A stretch of DNA of 9,138 nucleotides from Deltaproteobacteria bacterium (GTDB lineage: Bacteria > Desulfobacterota > SM23-61): assembly GCA_026388915.1 (NCBI GenBank), contig JAPLIW010000420.1:1-9138 (forward strand). The letters run 5' to 3'. The notes under the pieces are model-generated. The model had not been told where the DNA came from and did not search any database. It saw only the letters and a list, made by a program, of their open reading frames with translations. Shown piece after piece: positions 1 through 6,830 of this stretch. The position numbers and the translations under genes are program-made. Each line of letters begins with the position of its first letter. Positions within the stretch are counted from its first letter, which is position 1.

Positions 1-33
1 TTTGGTTAGGTGAAGATTTGATTAACGACTAGG

Positions 34-120
34 GTTGACAAAGCCAAACTTCGAGTGATCGAAGGACGGGAAGCCCCGGGTCCCAGAATTCAGCGGACAG
101 CCGGCTTGCCGATGTTCAAG
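34..120 (+). ncRNA. GEMM-I type cyclic-dinucleotide riboswitch aptamer
   Basis: The stretch folds as a GEMM-I (c-di-GMP-I) aptamer and shares its signature blocks. ACAAAGCCAAA (38-48) is followed by a perfect 6-bp helix CTTCGA/TCGAAG (49-54/59-64) capped by a GNRA tetraloop GTGA (55-58). Next comes GACGGGAAGCC (65-75), the counterpart of the family GACGCAAAGCC, and then a second helix CCGG-GTCC (76-83) pairing with GGAC-AG-CCGG (95-104), whose AG bulge fits the tetraloop-receptor side. The closing CTTGCCGATG (105-114) matches the conserved 3' CCGA block. The outer P1 helix is weak: TTGA (35-38) with TCAA (116-119). Known family members bind c-di-GMP or, with an altered base 20, cGAMP, and control nearby genes. 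Here the aptamer precedes a terminator and a kinase gene. Two core positions deviate, as described in the findings. Recognition is from memory of the family, not from a covariance-model score. Confidence 0.72.
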
Positions 121-127
121 GGAATAT

Positions 128-170
128 ACCGGACAACTCGTGGAGAATAGAGAGTCCGGTTTCTTGTTTT
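128..170 (+). terminator. Intrinsic terminator, probable riboswitch expression platform
   Basis: ACCGGAC (128-134) pairs perfectly with GTCCGGT (154-160). An inner CTC/GAG (137-139/150-152) continues the stem after a small internal loop. A T-rich tail TTTCTTGTTTT (160-170) follows directly. The hairpin starts only 8 bases after the aptamer's 3' block, the normal place for a transcription-terminating expression platform. It also shows that the upstream ATG at 140, which lies in the hairpin loop, is not the kinase start. Whether ligand promotes or prevents termination cannot be read from the sequence. Confidence 0.62.
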
Positions 171-181
171 GGGGAATCCAG

Positions 182-1085
182 ATGGACAATGAAGGGGAAA
201 AGATGAAGGCCCTCGAAATTGCCAAGATCTTCCATAGGCTCCAGAGGTCCATGGAAGGAGAGCCCAATCCCCAGGGAGTGCCCAAATCCGAGATGAGGGG
301 TGGTTCGCCGATTGTCAGAAGCTCGAAGGAAGGACTTTCAGACCCGGAAGGGCATGCCGGAAAAGCCGTCCAGAACCCCCCGGAAGAAGGGGAAAAGGCG
401 GCCCCGGAGGAACTCGAGCGTTTGCAGAAAGAAAACCAGTTTCTCGTTGAACAACTAGTGAGAGCCTCCGCCGTGATCCGGGACCTGCAGGACAAGAACT
501 TTGAATCCTCTCATAAACAAAGGGTGGGTAAGGTTATTGTTTCCGGACTCCTCCATGACCTCAGAAATCCCGTGGCCGTGATCCGTTCCTGCGCCCAGTC
601 ATGCCTGGATAACCCCGATCTTCTTCCCTCGTTCCGGGAAAAATTGCAGATGATCCTGGAAAGCACGGAAAAGGCCAATGACCTGACCAAGAAATTCCTG
701 GATTACGCCAAATCTTCCGTCCTGGATTTTAAACCCATCAATTTCAACCGGCTCCTCCTCGTGACCTGGAAGACCTGTGAACTTCAAAGCGCCCCCTGCC
801 AGGTCGCCCTCGAGGCCCGATTGGAAAAGAATCTTCCTGAGATTATGGCCAGCCAAGAGAACCTGGAGCGGGTCTTTCTCAACCTGTTCATGAATGCCTT
901 TTTATACCACCAAGGAGAACGGGACGGGCTTGGGATTAAGCATCTGCCAGTCCATTATCCAGCAGCACAAGGGCACCATCTCCCTCGAGAGCACCCTGGG
1001 CCAGGGAACCACCTTCTTTGTCCGGCTACCGGTCCTGCAGGATGACCGCCCCGACCGTGCGGAAGACCCGCTTTTACCCGAATAA
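182..1085 (+). pseudogene. Soluble sensor histidine kinase, disrupted by an internal deletion/frameshift
   Basis: This encodes the remains of a cytoplasmic NtrB/AtoS-like histidine kinase with no membrane segment. I chose the ATG at 182 as the first start beyond the terminator (GGGG at 171-174); ATG 203 with AAGGGG just upstream is equally possible. Residues about 80-115 look like a coiled coil (EELERLQKENQFLVEQL). The H-box LLHDLRNP carries the phospho-accepting His125. The N-box NLFMNA ends near codon 239. At about base 899 the frame changes: the C-terminal half FYTTKENGTGLGLSI...GTTFFVRLP continues in the frame of 894-1085, while the original frame runs on as nonsense to a stop at 1043-1045. 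About 40 residues normally between these blocks, including the DxGxG G1 box, are missing. The product cannot bind ATP normally and is probably inactive, unless the deletion is an assembly error. It was presumably the partner of the response regulator downstream, under riboswitch control. Confidence 0.85.
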
Positions 1086-1277
1086 AAGCGATTCATAATA
1101 ATAAATTTGTTCGCCCCTTTTCCTATGCAACAAAGCCCCAACAGGGAAATAGCCTACCTTTGTAGTCTTTTAGGCACTATGGTTGATCCATTCGCCTAAT
1201 CTCTTATTAACACTTTGAAATAAGTATGTTTTCATGAAAGGAATTATTGCCTGGCCCAAATCCAGGGCAGGAAAGCC

Positions 1278-1293
1278 TGGCATACCCCTTGCA
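1278..1293 (+). promoter_or_regulatory. Sigma-54 (-24/-12) promoter
   Basis: TGGCATACCCCTTGCA has the GG and GC elements separated by exactly 10 bases and a consensus TTGC -12 box. It is the closest match to the classical sigma-54 consensus in the window. The expected start of transcription is near 1303. The first recognisable gene downstream is the response regulator at 1685, so the transcript would carry a leader of about 380 bases that contains the dyad cluster, or be a separate non-coding RNA. A related but differently spaced inverted motif, TATGGT-TGA-TCCATT (1178-1192), lies about 86 bases upstream. Confidence 0.6.
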
Positions 1294-1416
1294 ATATCCC
1301 TTTCTGCTTTTAAGGGAAGAACGGTTCTTTCATTTTTCAAAAATGCATAAGCATTAACGAGTTAGTGATTTGAAGGGCTTATTTCTGGGAGGCTGTAAAC
1401 CAGTAAATTTACATTT

Positions 1417-1467
1417 TATGGATAATAATCTATGGTATAAATTCCATAATATGGAACCAACTCCATA
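1417..1467 (+). promoter_or_regulatory. Cluster of TATGGA-N6-TCCATA dyads (putative activator binding sites)
   Basis: Site A is a perfect 18-bp dyad, TATGGAACCAACTCCATA (1450-1467). Site A' is TATGGT-ATAAAT-TCCATA (1431-1448, one mismatch). A weaker third, TATGGA-TAATAA-TCTATG (1417-1434), has two mismatches. The centres of A' and A are 19 bp apart. TTCCATA-A-TATGGAA (1442-1456) forms an additional perfect inverted repeat where the two sites abut. Similar dyads recur upstream of three sigma-54 promoters in this window. Size and symmetry suit a dimeric Fis-type HTH such as those of NtrC-family activators. Which protein binds is inferred, not shown. Confidence 0.55.
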
Positions 1468-1684
1468 ATTTAGGGGGGGAATGATTTCCATCCCCGTGTC
1501 TTGCCGGAGGAATGTTGTTTAGGGAGCAGGGCTCCTTCCCGGCATGGACCGGCTCCTGGGGATCGGATTGGTTCGATATCCATCAAAATATAAGGATGGG
1601 TATCCCATGGCTGAAATTCATGAGGCTTTTACCGGACTGAGGCTTCGGATGAACCCAAGGTAAATAGGAATAGGAAATAAGAAA

Positions 1685-3109
1685 ATGAACAAAAAAAGAT
1701 CCAGAGTCCTTATTGTGGACGACGACAAGAGTATTTGTGTGATCCTTTCCGACCTTATGAAAAAGGAAGGGTTGGAGACGATGGTGGCCTATGAGGGAGA
1801 AAAGGCCCTGAAGATACTCCAATCGGATGCCCCGGATTTGCTCCTGGTGGATATGATGCTTCCCGGCATGGACGGGATGGAAATTCTGCGCAAGGCCCGG
1901 GAACTGGATCAGGAACTTCCCGTAGTCTTCATCACCGCTCACGCCGACTCCCGGGGAGCAGTCAAGGCCATCAAGGAAGGAGCCCACGATTACCTCTCCA
2001 AACCCTTCGACAATTATGAAGTGATCCGGGTCGCCCACCGGGCCCTGGCCGAGCGGGACCTCAAGCTCAAAGTCCGGCAGCTGTCCAACCAGTTGAAGGG
2101 CAGCTCTCCCTTGCAGGAAAGGATGGGGCCGAGCGATGTGGTGGCCCGGTTGATATCGGAATTAAACCGGGTGGCCGAATCGGACTTCACCGTGATCATC
2201 ATCGGGGAAACCGGCTCGGGAAAGGAAATCGTGGCCCGGGCGATTCACGAAGCCAGCTCCCGGTCCAAGGGGCCTTTCATACCCGTCGATTGCGGGGCCA
2301 TTCCCGAGACCCTTCTGGAAAGCGAGCTGTTCGGCCATGAAAGGGGGGCCTTCACCGGGGCGGAAGTTCAAAAACCAGGAAAATTTGAGGTCGCTCAGGG
2401 AGGCACCCTTTTTCTGGATGAAATCTCCAATATGCCCCTGGGGTCTCAGGCCAAACTTCTCCGGGTTCTTCAGGAGAAGAAAGTCTACCGCGTGGGGGGC
2501 ACCAAAGCGATTTCGGTCAATGTCCGGCTCCTGGTGGCCAGCAACCAGGACCTCCATGAATTGGCCCTGTCCAGCTCTTTCCGGCGGGACCTGTTCTACC
2601 GCTTGAACGAGTTCACCATTACCATCCCTCCGCTGCGGGACCGGAAGGAGGACATTCCCTACCTGGCCAAGCGCTTTCTGGACAATGCCAACCTGGAATT
2701 GAACAAGCAGGTAAAGGGGTTTTCCGAAACCGCCCTGAACACCCTTTTCGCCTACAATTGGCCCGGCAACGTCCGCCAGCTCCGGTCCATCATCCGCCGG
2801 GCCGCCCTTCTGGCCGACGATCTGATCACCGAAAAACACCTGGAGCTGAAGCGGGTCGATGTGCCCGGGATGGCCTTTACCCCCAAGGTTCAGGGAGCCC
2901 CCTGGAAGAATCTGTCCCTCAAGGAAATTCTCCAGCAGAGCATCACCGCCGTGGAGCGGGAGGTCTTCACCCAGGTTTTGAAGCAAACCGGGGGCAACAA
3001 GGCCAAAGCCGCCCGGTTGCTCCAGGTTGACTACAAGACGATTCACGAAAAGGTCAAGAAGCTGGGGATTCTGATCGACAAGGAAACCGGACCGGGAAAA
3101 AACGATTAG
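1685..3109 (+). CDS. NtrC-family sigma-54-dependent response regulator
   Basis: This 474-residue activator has the full three-part layout. An N-terminal receiver domain (about 1-120) has acidic residues D12-D14, phosphorylation site D56 in LLLVDMMLPGMDG, T84 in VFITA and K105 in LSKPF. A central AAA+ sigma-54 interaction domain (about 145-380) has Walker A GETGSGKE at 174-181, the canonical sigma-54 contact loop GAFTGA at about 221-226, and Walker B GGTLFLDE at about 239-246. A C-terminal Fis-type helix-turn-helix (GNKAKAARLLQVDYKTIHEKVKKLGI) follows. AGGA at 1672-1675 is spaced 9 bases from the ATG. All catalytic and phosphorylation residues are present, so the protein should be functional. 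Its probable cognate kinase, just upstream, is broken, so it may be phosphorylated by another kinase. It is a candidate for binding the TATGGA dyads, including those upstream of its own gene. Confidence 0.95.
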   Translation: MNKKRSRVLIVDDDKSICVILSDLMKKEGLETMVAYEGEKALKILQSDAPDLLLVDMMLPGMDGMEILRKARELDQELPVVFITAHADSRGAVKAIKEGAHDYLSKPFDNYEVIRVAHRALAERDLKLKVRQLSNQLKGSSPLQERMGPSDVVARLISELNRVAESDFTVIIIGETGSGKEIVARAIHEASSRSKGPFIPVDCGAIPETLLESELFGHERGAFTGAEVQKPGKFEVAQGGTLFLDEISNMPLGSQAKLLRVLQEKKVYRVGGTKAISVNVRLLVASNQDLHELALSSSFRRDLFYRLNEFTITIPPLRDRKEDIPYLAKRFLDNANLELNKQVKGFSETALNTLFAYNWPGNVRQLRSIIRRAALLADDLITEKHLELKRVDVPGMAFTPKVQGAPWKNLSLKEILQQSITAVEREVFTQVLKQTGGNKAKAARLLQVDYKTIHEKVKKLGILIDKETGPGKND

Positions 3110-3110
3110 G

Positions 3111-3146
3111 CCGCACTGTGCGGAAAAAGTCACCCTTTTTTCCGCG
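3111..3146 (+). terminator. Candidate terminator after the response regulator
   Basis: Immediately after the stop codon, CCGCA/TGCGG (3111-3115/3119-3123) can form a short hairpin. It overlaps an alternative perfect 9-bp hairpin GCGGAAAAA/TTTTTCCGC (3120-3128/3137-3145) with an 8-base loop. The A- and T-runs sit within the stem, so its strength as an intrinsic terminator is uncertain. Confidence 0.4.
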
Positions 3147-3195
3147 ACGCAATACCGGGAAAAACGTCAAGAGAGCGGATTCCTTTACATATAGA

Positions 3196-3213
3196 TATGG
3201 AATGCACTCCATG
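3196..3213 (+). promoter_or_regulatory. TATGGA-N6-TCCATA dyad (site B)
   Basis: TATGGA-ATGCAC-TCCATG differs from the perfect site A at one outer base and shares its half-site spacing of 12 bp. The flanks also agree: TATGGAA...ACTCCAT in both. It lies about 250 bases before the sigma-54 promoter of the tadZ-like gene, which is farther than the two downstream examples but within the range at which looping activators work. The rest of 3147-3463 contains nothing recognisable. Confidence 0.5.
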
Positions 3214-3463
3214 GAAAGCTTTTCTAACCCTCTTGCTCCCTTCACAAGGAATCTCTATTCTTCTCCGAATATCCTTCATTTCTATCCCCTCAAAAAAACC
3301 GAGATGATCCCAGACAAGCGACGGGACACGATCCGACTTCTATTGGAAACAAAGGGTTAGTGATTTTTCTGTCTATCTTCTCCGGCAAAGCCCTTTGCCT
3401 CTTGACCTTAAAGGCCTTCCCCCTCTGGGGCCGGACGAGCGAATCCGGGAGGGGATTTCTCCC

Positions 3464-3479
3464 TGGCACGAATTTCGCT
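3464..3479 (+). promoter_or_regulatory. Sigma-54 promoter of the tadZ-like gene
   Basis: TGGCACGAATTTCGCT has a perfect -24 box (TGGCACG) and GG-N10-GC spacing. The -12 box is TCGC rather than TTGC. Predicted transcription start is near 3490, followed by GAGGA (3496-3500) and the ATG at 3509, a compact and convincing arrangement. It also shows that the in-frame open extension upstream of 3509 is not translated from this promoter. Confidence 0.72.
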
Positions 3480-3508
3480 TATTAATTTTTTTAGCGAGGA
3501 AGATTTCC

Positions 3509-4714
3509 ATGGGCTGGGAAATTTCCATTCAGGTAAGAATAATCGCCCCGGAGACAAATGAAGCAATCGAGCAGGTCATTTCTTCCCTGGAAGGATTTAG
3601 CCTGAACCGGTCCGAGTTCCTGGAGCCCGGCGATCTGCTCATTTTCGAGATGGGGGAAAACATCCGGGAAGGGCTTCATTTCCTCCACACCGCCAGCGGC
3701 TCCGGAAGGATCGGGGAAATTTTTTTAATCACTCCCCATTTAGACCCGGAGGTTCTCATTCAAGCCAGGCGGGCAGGGGCCGACAAAATCTTCGTTCATC
3801 CCTTCAAAAAGGAAGAGCTGCGAGACGCTTTGCTCCAAATAGGGGAGAGGCAGACCCCAATCCTCTCCCCCCGGGGAAAGCAAAAAGGCGGAATGATGAT
3901 TTATATCCTGGGCTGCAAAGGAGGGGTGGGAACAACCACCGTGGCCCTCAATCTGGCCGGCAGTTTGGCCCAGTTGGATAAATCCCGTTCCGTATTGTTG
4001 ACCGATATGACCGTTCTTTACGGAGATCTGCCGGTCCTTTTGAACATCAACCCCTCCCCCAATTGGGGCCAGGTGATCAAGAATATATCCCGGATCAATG
4101 CAAACCATTTGAAGGGCATCCTGAGCGGGCATCCGTCGGGTTTTTATGTTTTGCCTTCTCCCTCCGGACTGGAAGGCGAAGAATTGAATCCGGAAGTCGT
4201 GGGAAAAATGCTCTCCCTCATGCAAAAGGCGCTTGATTTCCTGTTGATCGACGGGGGGAAATCCACGGGAGAGATCTCGGCCAGGATTTCTGAAATGGCC
4301 GATATGGTTCTCCTGGTGACAAACTTAAATCACCCCTGCATCGAGAACGTAAAGAGGCTTTTCCCCTTTTTCCGGAAGTTGCGACCCTCCCAGGAAGAAA
4401 AGATTAGAATTGTGGTCAACAGGTATCAGAAAAATTCCCCGATTTCCCTGGAGGACGCCGAGAAAGAATTGGGGAAACATATTTTCTGGAACATTCCCAA
4501 TGATTATTCCTCCGTGATGGAAGCCGCGAAGCAGGGAAAGACTTTAAAGGGGGAAGGAAAAGAAATTTGCAGGGCCTTCCAGAAGCTGGCGGTCCTTCTC
4601 CTCACCAACGCCTCCACGCAAGGGGATAAAAATCAGCCTGAGAGCCGGCGATTGGACAAAGACCGATTTGCCAAACTGGCTCTGTCACTCCCTTACAAGC
4701 TCAAACCGTCGTGA
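3509..4714 (+). CDS. tadZ: TadZ/CpaE-like pilus-assembly ATPase (ParA/MinD superfamily)
   Basis: This is a 401-residue protein in two parts. Residues about 1-115 resemble the atypical receiver domain of TadZ/CpaE: the phospho-acceptor position in LLIFEMGEN is Glu47 and the usual KPF motif reads HPF, so phosphorylation is unlikely. Residues about 128-385 are a MinD/ParA-like ATPase with deviant Walker A KGGVGTTT starting at the signature Lys137; the second lysine is Thr142, a substitution common in this family. A switch-like TDMTVLYGDL and FLLIDGG follow. TadZ proteins act at the inner membrane or pole and help place the Tad secretion machine. The ATG at 3509 is chosen because it has GAGGA 8 bases upstream and sits just below a sigma-54 promoter. 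The gene stands apart from flp and tadV, in its own transcription unit. A generic CpaE-like ATPase with another role cannot be excluded. Confidence 0.82.
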   Translation: MGWEISIQVRIIAPETNEAIEQVISSLEGFSLNRSEFLEPGDLLIFEMGENIREGLHFLHTASGSGRIGEIFLITPHLDPEVLIQARRAGADKIFVHPFKKEELRDALLQIGERQTPILSPRGKQKGGMMIYILGCKGGVGTTTVALNLAGSLAQLDKSRSVLLTDMTVLYGDLPVLLNINPSPNWGQVIKNISRINANHLKGILSGHPSGFYVLPSPSGLEGEELNPEVVGKMLSLMQKALDFLLIDGGKSTGEISARISEMADMVLLVTNLNHPCIENVKRLFPFFRKLRPSQEEKIRIVVNRYQKNSPISLEDAEKELGKHIFWNIPNDYSSVMEAAKQGKTLKGEGKEICRAFQKLAVLLLTNASTQGDKNQPESRRLDKDRFAKLALSLPYKLKPS

Positions 4715-4758
4715 AATTCAATTCCTCCCCCCTCTTTTCCGGTCAGATAGACCGGGGA

Positions 4759-4798
4759 TATGGAAGGAAATCTAGAAAATTATGTAAAAAAATCCATA
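4759..4798 (+). promoter_or_regulatory. Two TATGGA-N6-TCCATA type dyads (sites C' and C)
   Basis: Site C, TATGTAAAAAAATCCATA (4781-4798), has one mismatch to the perfect dyad of site A. Site C', TATGGA-AGGAAA-TCTAGA (4759-4776), has two. Their centres are 22 bp apart, about two helical turns, so dimers would lie on the same face. Site C ends about 106 bases upstream of the sigma-54 promoter at 4905, a typical enhancer distance. A 6-bp hairpin CCGGTC/GACCGG (4739-4755) just upstream has no T-tract. Confidence 0.5.
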
Positions 4799-4904
4799 GC
4801 CAGGGTTTACAATTCCCATGTTAAATGGTCAATTCTTCACCCTCCTTTTTCCGTTTTCTATTTCTTATTCATCACTTGCAGAAGGTCCCCTTTCGATTTC
4901 CGGT

Positions 4905-4920
4905 TGGCATGAAATTCGCT
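4905..4920 (+). promoter_or_regulatory. Sigma-54 promoter of the PilZ-activator gene
   Basis: TGGCATGAAATTCGCT keeps GG-N10-GC spacing and the same TCGC -12 box as the promoters at 3464 and 7369, and differs from them at only two or three positions. The predicted start is near 4931, giving a leader of about 70 bases before the ATG at 5003. Confidence 0.68.
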
Positions 4921-5002
4921 AAAGCATGATCGGGACGCCGCAAACCGAAATGCAACACCCTATCGCTGCTTGACCCAGAGACCACTCGAAGGGATATGCT
5001 CC

Positions 5003-6454
5003 ATGCGCCTCTTTCCTCGAATCACCCCGGAACTTCCGGTCATTTTGAATGGAAGGCTCGCCGGGTCCAAAGCCATGCTCAGCAGCCTCAGCCTGGGCGG
5101 AGCTTTTCTCCGGGGGCCATTCCCCTCCGTGAAGATCGGGGACTCCCTTTTCATGAAATATAACCTGCCGAGCCACGGCCTTTTCGAAAACAGCGGAAGG
5201 GCGGTCCGAAAAGAGACCGAAGGGGTGGCGGTCCAGTTCTATGACCTCGATTCCTCTTCGAAGATGAAACTCTGGAAATACATTGCCGAGGGACTCGGAA
5301 ATCTGCATGCATGTCCCTATTGCGGGCACACCTATGAAGGGCTCCCTCAGGCGTGCGCCCTGTGCGGCTGGAACCTGGATTTTCATTCCCCGGTTTATCT
5401 GGAGTATCACCAGAAGACCTGCATGCTGCAAAGACTCCACTTAAAAGCGGAAAAGTTATCGGCTGATCAGCTTCGCCGGGTGGTGGATCTTCTGGAACCG
5501 GAGTCTCCGCGGCAGCTTTCCACCGAACTTTTTCCGGAATTTTTGGGAACGAGCCAGGTCATGAAAGAGGTTTTCGTCAAAATCCGGAAGGTGGCTCCCA
5601 CCGATGTGCCCGTTCTCATCCTCGGGGAAAGCGGAACGGGAAAGGAGCTGACCGCCTTGGCCATCCACGAAAGAAGCAAGAGAAAGGAGAAAGGCTTCGT
5701 TCCCATAAACTGCGCCGCCATACCGGAAAACCTCCTGGAGGCCGAGCTCTTTGGCTATGAAAAGGGGTCCTACACGGGCGCCCATACCCGCAAAATCGGC
5801 AAGTTTGAATATGCCGACGGGGGCACTCTCTTCCTGGACGAAATCGCCGAGCTCCCTCCCGCCCTGCAGGTAAAACTCCTCCGGTTTCTGGAAGACCAGA
5901 TGATTGAAAGAATCGGAACGGTGACCGGGAAAAAGGTCAACGTCCGGTTCATCGCCGCCACCAACTGCGATCTGCAGGCCGCCCTGGCCTGCGGACGGTT
6001 CCGCCCGGACCTCTTTTACCGGCTGGAAGCCTTTACCATAAAACTGCCGCCCATCCGGGAAAGAGGGGAGGATATTCTTCTCCTGGCCCAATCCTTTTTG
6101 AAAAAGTTTTCCCGCGAGATTGGCGTGTTCCGGGAATTTGCCCCGGAGGCATTGAAAGCCCTGGGGAATTATGGCTGGCCCGGGAATGTCCGGGAACTTG
6201 CCAACAAGATCCGAAAGGCCCTGGTCCTGGGAAGCGACCATTTTGTAAAACCCAAGGACCTGGATCTTCCCGACCTGGAGGGTTCCGGGCAAGGGGAAGA
6301 ACCTGCCGAAGGCGGGAACGGGCGGGGCAAGATTGAGAAACAGAAGGTGATCGAAACCCTGGAGCTATGCCGCCACAACATTTCCAGGACCGCGAAGATC
6401 CTGGGAGTGAGCCGCCCGACGGTTTACCATCTGAAAAGAAAATTCGGGATCTGA
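5003..6454 (+). CDS. Sigma-54 activator with N-terminal PilZ domain and zinc ribbon
   Basis: This 483-residue protein, read from the ATG at 5003 (GAAGGGA about 9 bases upstream; an in-frame TTG at 4970 lacks a clear ribosome site), has four parts. Residues 2-100 look like a PilZ c-di-GMP-binding domain: an N-terminal RxxxR (RLFPR, 2-6), then SLSLGGAF in place of (D/N)xSxxG, and GVAVQFYDL near the end. Cys104, 107, 118 and 121 (CPYC-x10-CALC) form a small zinc ribbon. An AAA+ sigma-54 domain follows, with Walker A GESGTGKE (208-215), contact loop GSYTGA (255-260) in place of GAFTGA, and Walker B with D279-E280. The C-terminus (about 445-483) is a Fis-type HTH. It has no receiver domain, so c-di-GMP and perhaps metal or redox state would be its inputs. 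It probably activates one or more of the sigma-54 promoters here, possibly its own. The activator part is certain; the PilZ call is good, but its S-for-D/N change may weaken binding. Confidence 0.9.
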   Translation: MRLFPRITPELPVILNGRLAGSKAMLSSLSLGGAFLRGPFPSVKIGDSLFMKYNLPSHGLFENSGRAVRKETEGVAVQFYDLDSSSKMKLWKYIAEGLGNLHACPYCGHTYEGLPQACALCGWNLDFHSPVYLEYHQKTCMLQRLHLKAEKLSADQLRRVVDLLEPESPRQLSTELFPEFLGTSQVMKEVFVKIRKVAPTDVPVLILGESGTGKELTALAIHERSKRKEKGFVPINCAAIPENLLEAELFGYEKGSYTGAHTRKIGKFEYADGGTLFLDEIAELPPALQVKLLRFLEDQMIERIGTVTGKKVNVRFIAATNCDLQAALACGRFRPDLFYRLEAFTIKLPPIRERGEDILLLAQSFLKKFSREIGVFREFAPEALKALGNYGWPGNVRELANKIRKALVLGSDHFVKPKDLDLPDLEGSGQGEEPAEGGNGRGKIEKQKVIETLELCRHNISRTAKILGVSRPTVYHLKRKFGI

Positions 6455-6638
6455 GGAAACCGAAACTATTTAGCCACAGAGGTCACAGCGCGGCGGAGCC
6501 GCAAGCAAAGAATTTTTTATCAGGACACAGATGAACACATATAAAAATGCCTAAAATTCGAAATGCCTAAAATTACTAATGAGGCCATTATTGTCTAGAC
6601 ATCATTGGTTGGAGGCCTATCCTATTAAAAACCTTGAA

Positions 6639-6719
6639 CTGGACTCCGGCTTTCGCCGGAGAGACGAATAGAAGAAGGGCTTTCTTCACTACGTCATTCC
6701 GGCGCAAGCCGGAATCCAG
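6639..6719. repeat. Pair of oppositely oriented REP-like palindromes
   Basis: The left copy (6639-6667) contains CTCCGGC-TTTC-GCCGGAG. The right copy (6693-6719) contains ATTCCGGC-GCAA-GCCGGAAT. The right copy is approximately the reverse complement of the left, including the CTGGA/TCCAG edges and the GTCAT-like end. These belong to the CATTCCGGCGAAAGCCGGAATCC-type intergenic repeats often seen in Desulfobacterota; a role is not known from the sequence. Confidence 0.65.
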
Positions 6720-6808
6720 GAGGATCAAAAAAGAAAATCGATGTCCGGATAGTTATGGCCTTATTAATAAGAACAGGGTTTTATCGCCTTTGACTCCGAA
6801 CTCCGTAC

Positions 6809-6830
6809 GGGCGACCCGGCGGGTCGTCCC
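6809..6830. repeat. Short GC-rich palindrome
   Basis: GGGCGACCC (6809-6817) pairs with GGGTCGTCC (6821-6829) around a GGC loop, with one G-T wobble. This matches a common type of short intergenic palindrome (GGGCGACCC..GGGTCGCCC). No T-tract follows, so it is not called a terminator. Confidence 0.5.

Larger units (their letters stand above)
1086..1684 (+). other. Long non-coding regulatory interval
   Basis: About 600 bases separate the kinase remnant from the response regulator, and no convincing gene is seen on either strand. The interval holds the sigma-54 promoter at 1278, small inverted repeats around 1252-1280 (CCTGG/CCAGG), the TATGGA/TCCATA cluster at 1417-1467, and a possible decayed promoter core TGGCTGAAATTC at 1608-1619. 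No terminator with a T-tract was found after the kinase. Confidence 0.6.

Noticed and set aside
140..181. Longer kinase start at ATG 140
   Set aside because: This ATG lies in the loop of the terminator hairpin (128-160) and lacks a ribosome site; starts at 182 or 203 fit better.
22..495. Open frame of 157 codons on the minus strand
   Set aside because: It lies opposite the riboswitch, terminator and kinase N-terminus, has low-complexity Ser/Pro-rich content and no recognisable domain; it is an antisense shadow.
1597..1612. GG-N10-GC match around TGGGTATCCCATGGCT as a sigma-54 promoter
   Set aside because: Only the dinucleotide spacing fits; both boxes deviate strongly from TGGCAC and TTGC, and the match comes from a small palindrome.
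1583..3133. Long minus-strand open frames opposite the response regulator
   Set aside because: They mirror the conserved receiver and AAA+ coding sequence and carry no domain of their own.
3118..3360. Open frame of 80 codons between the response regulator and tadZ
   Set aside because: It begins inside the hairpin after the regulator gene, runs through dyad B, and has no ribosome site or recognisable motif.
3395..3508. Upstream extension of the tadZ frame
   Set aside because: It contains the sigma-54 promoter (3464-3479); the ATG at 3509 with GAGGA is the supported start.
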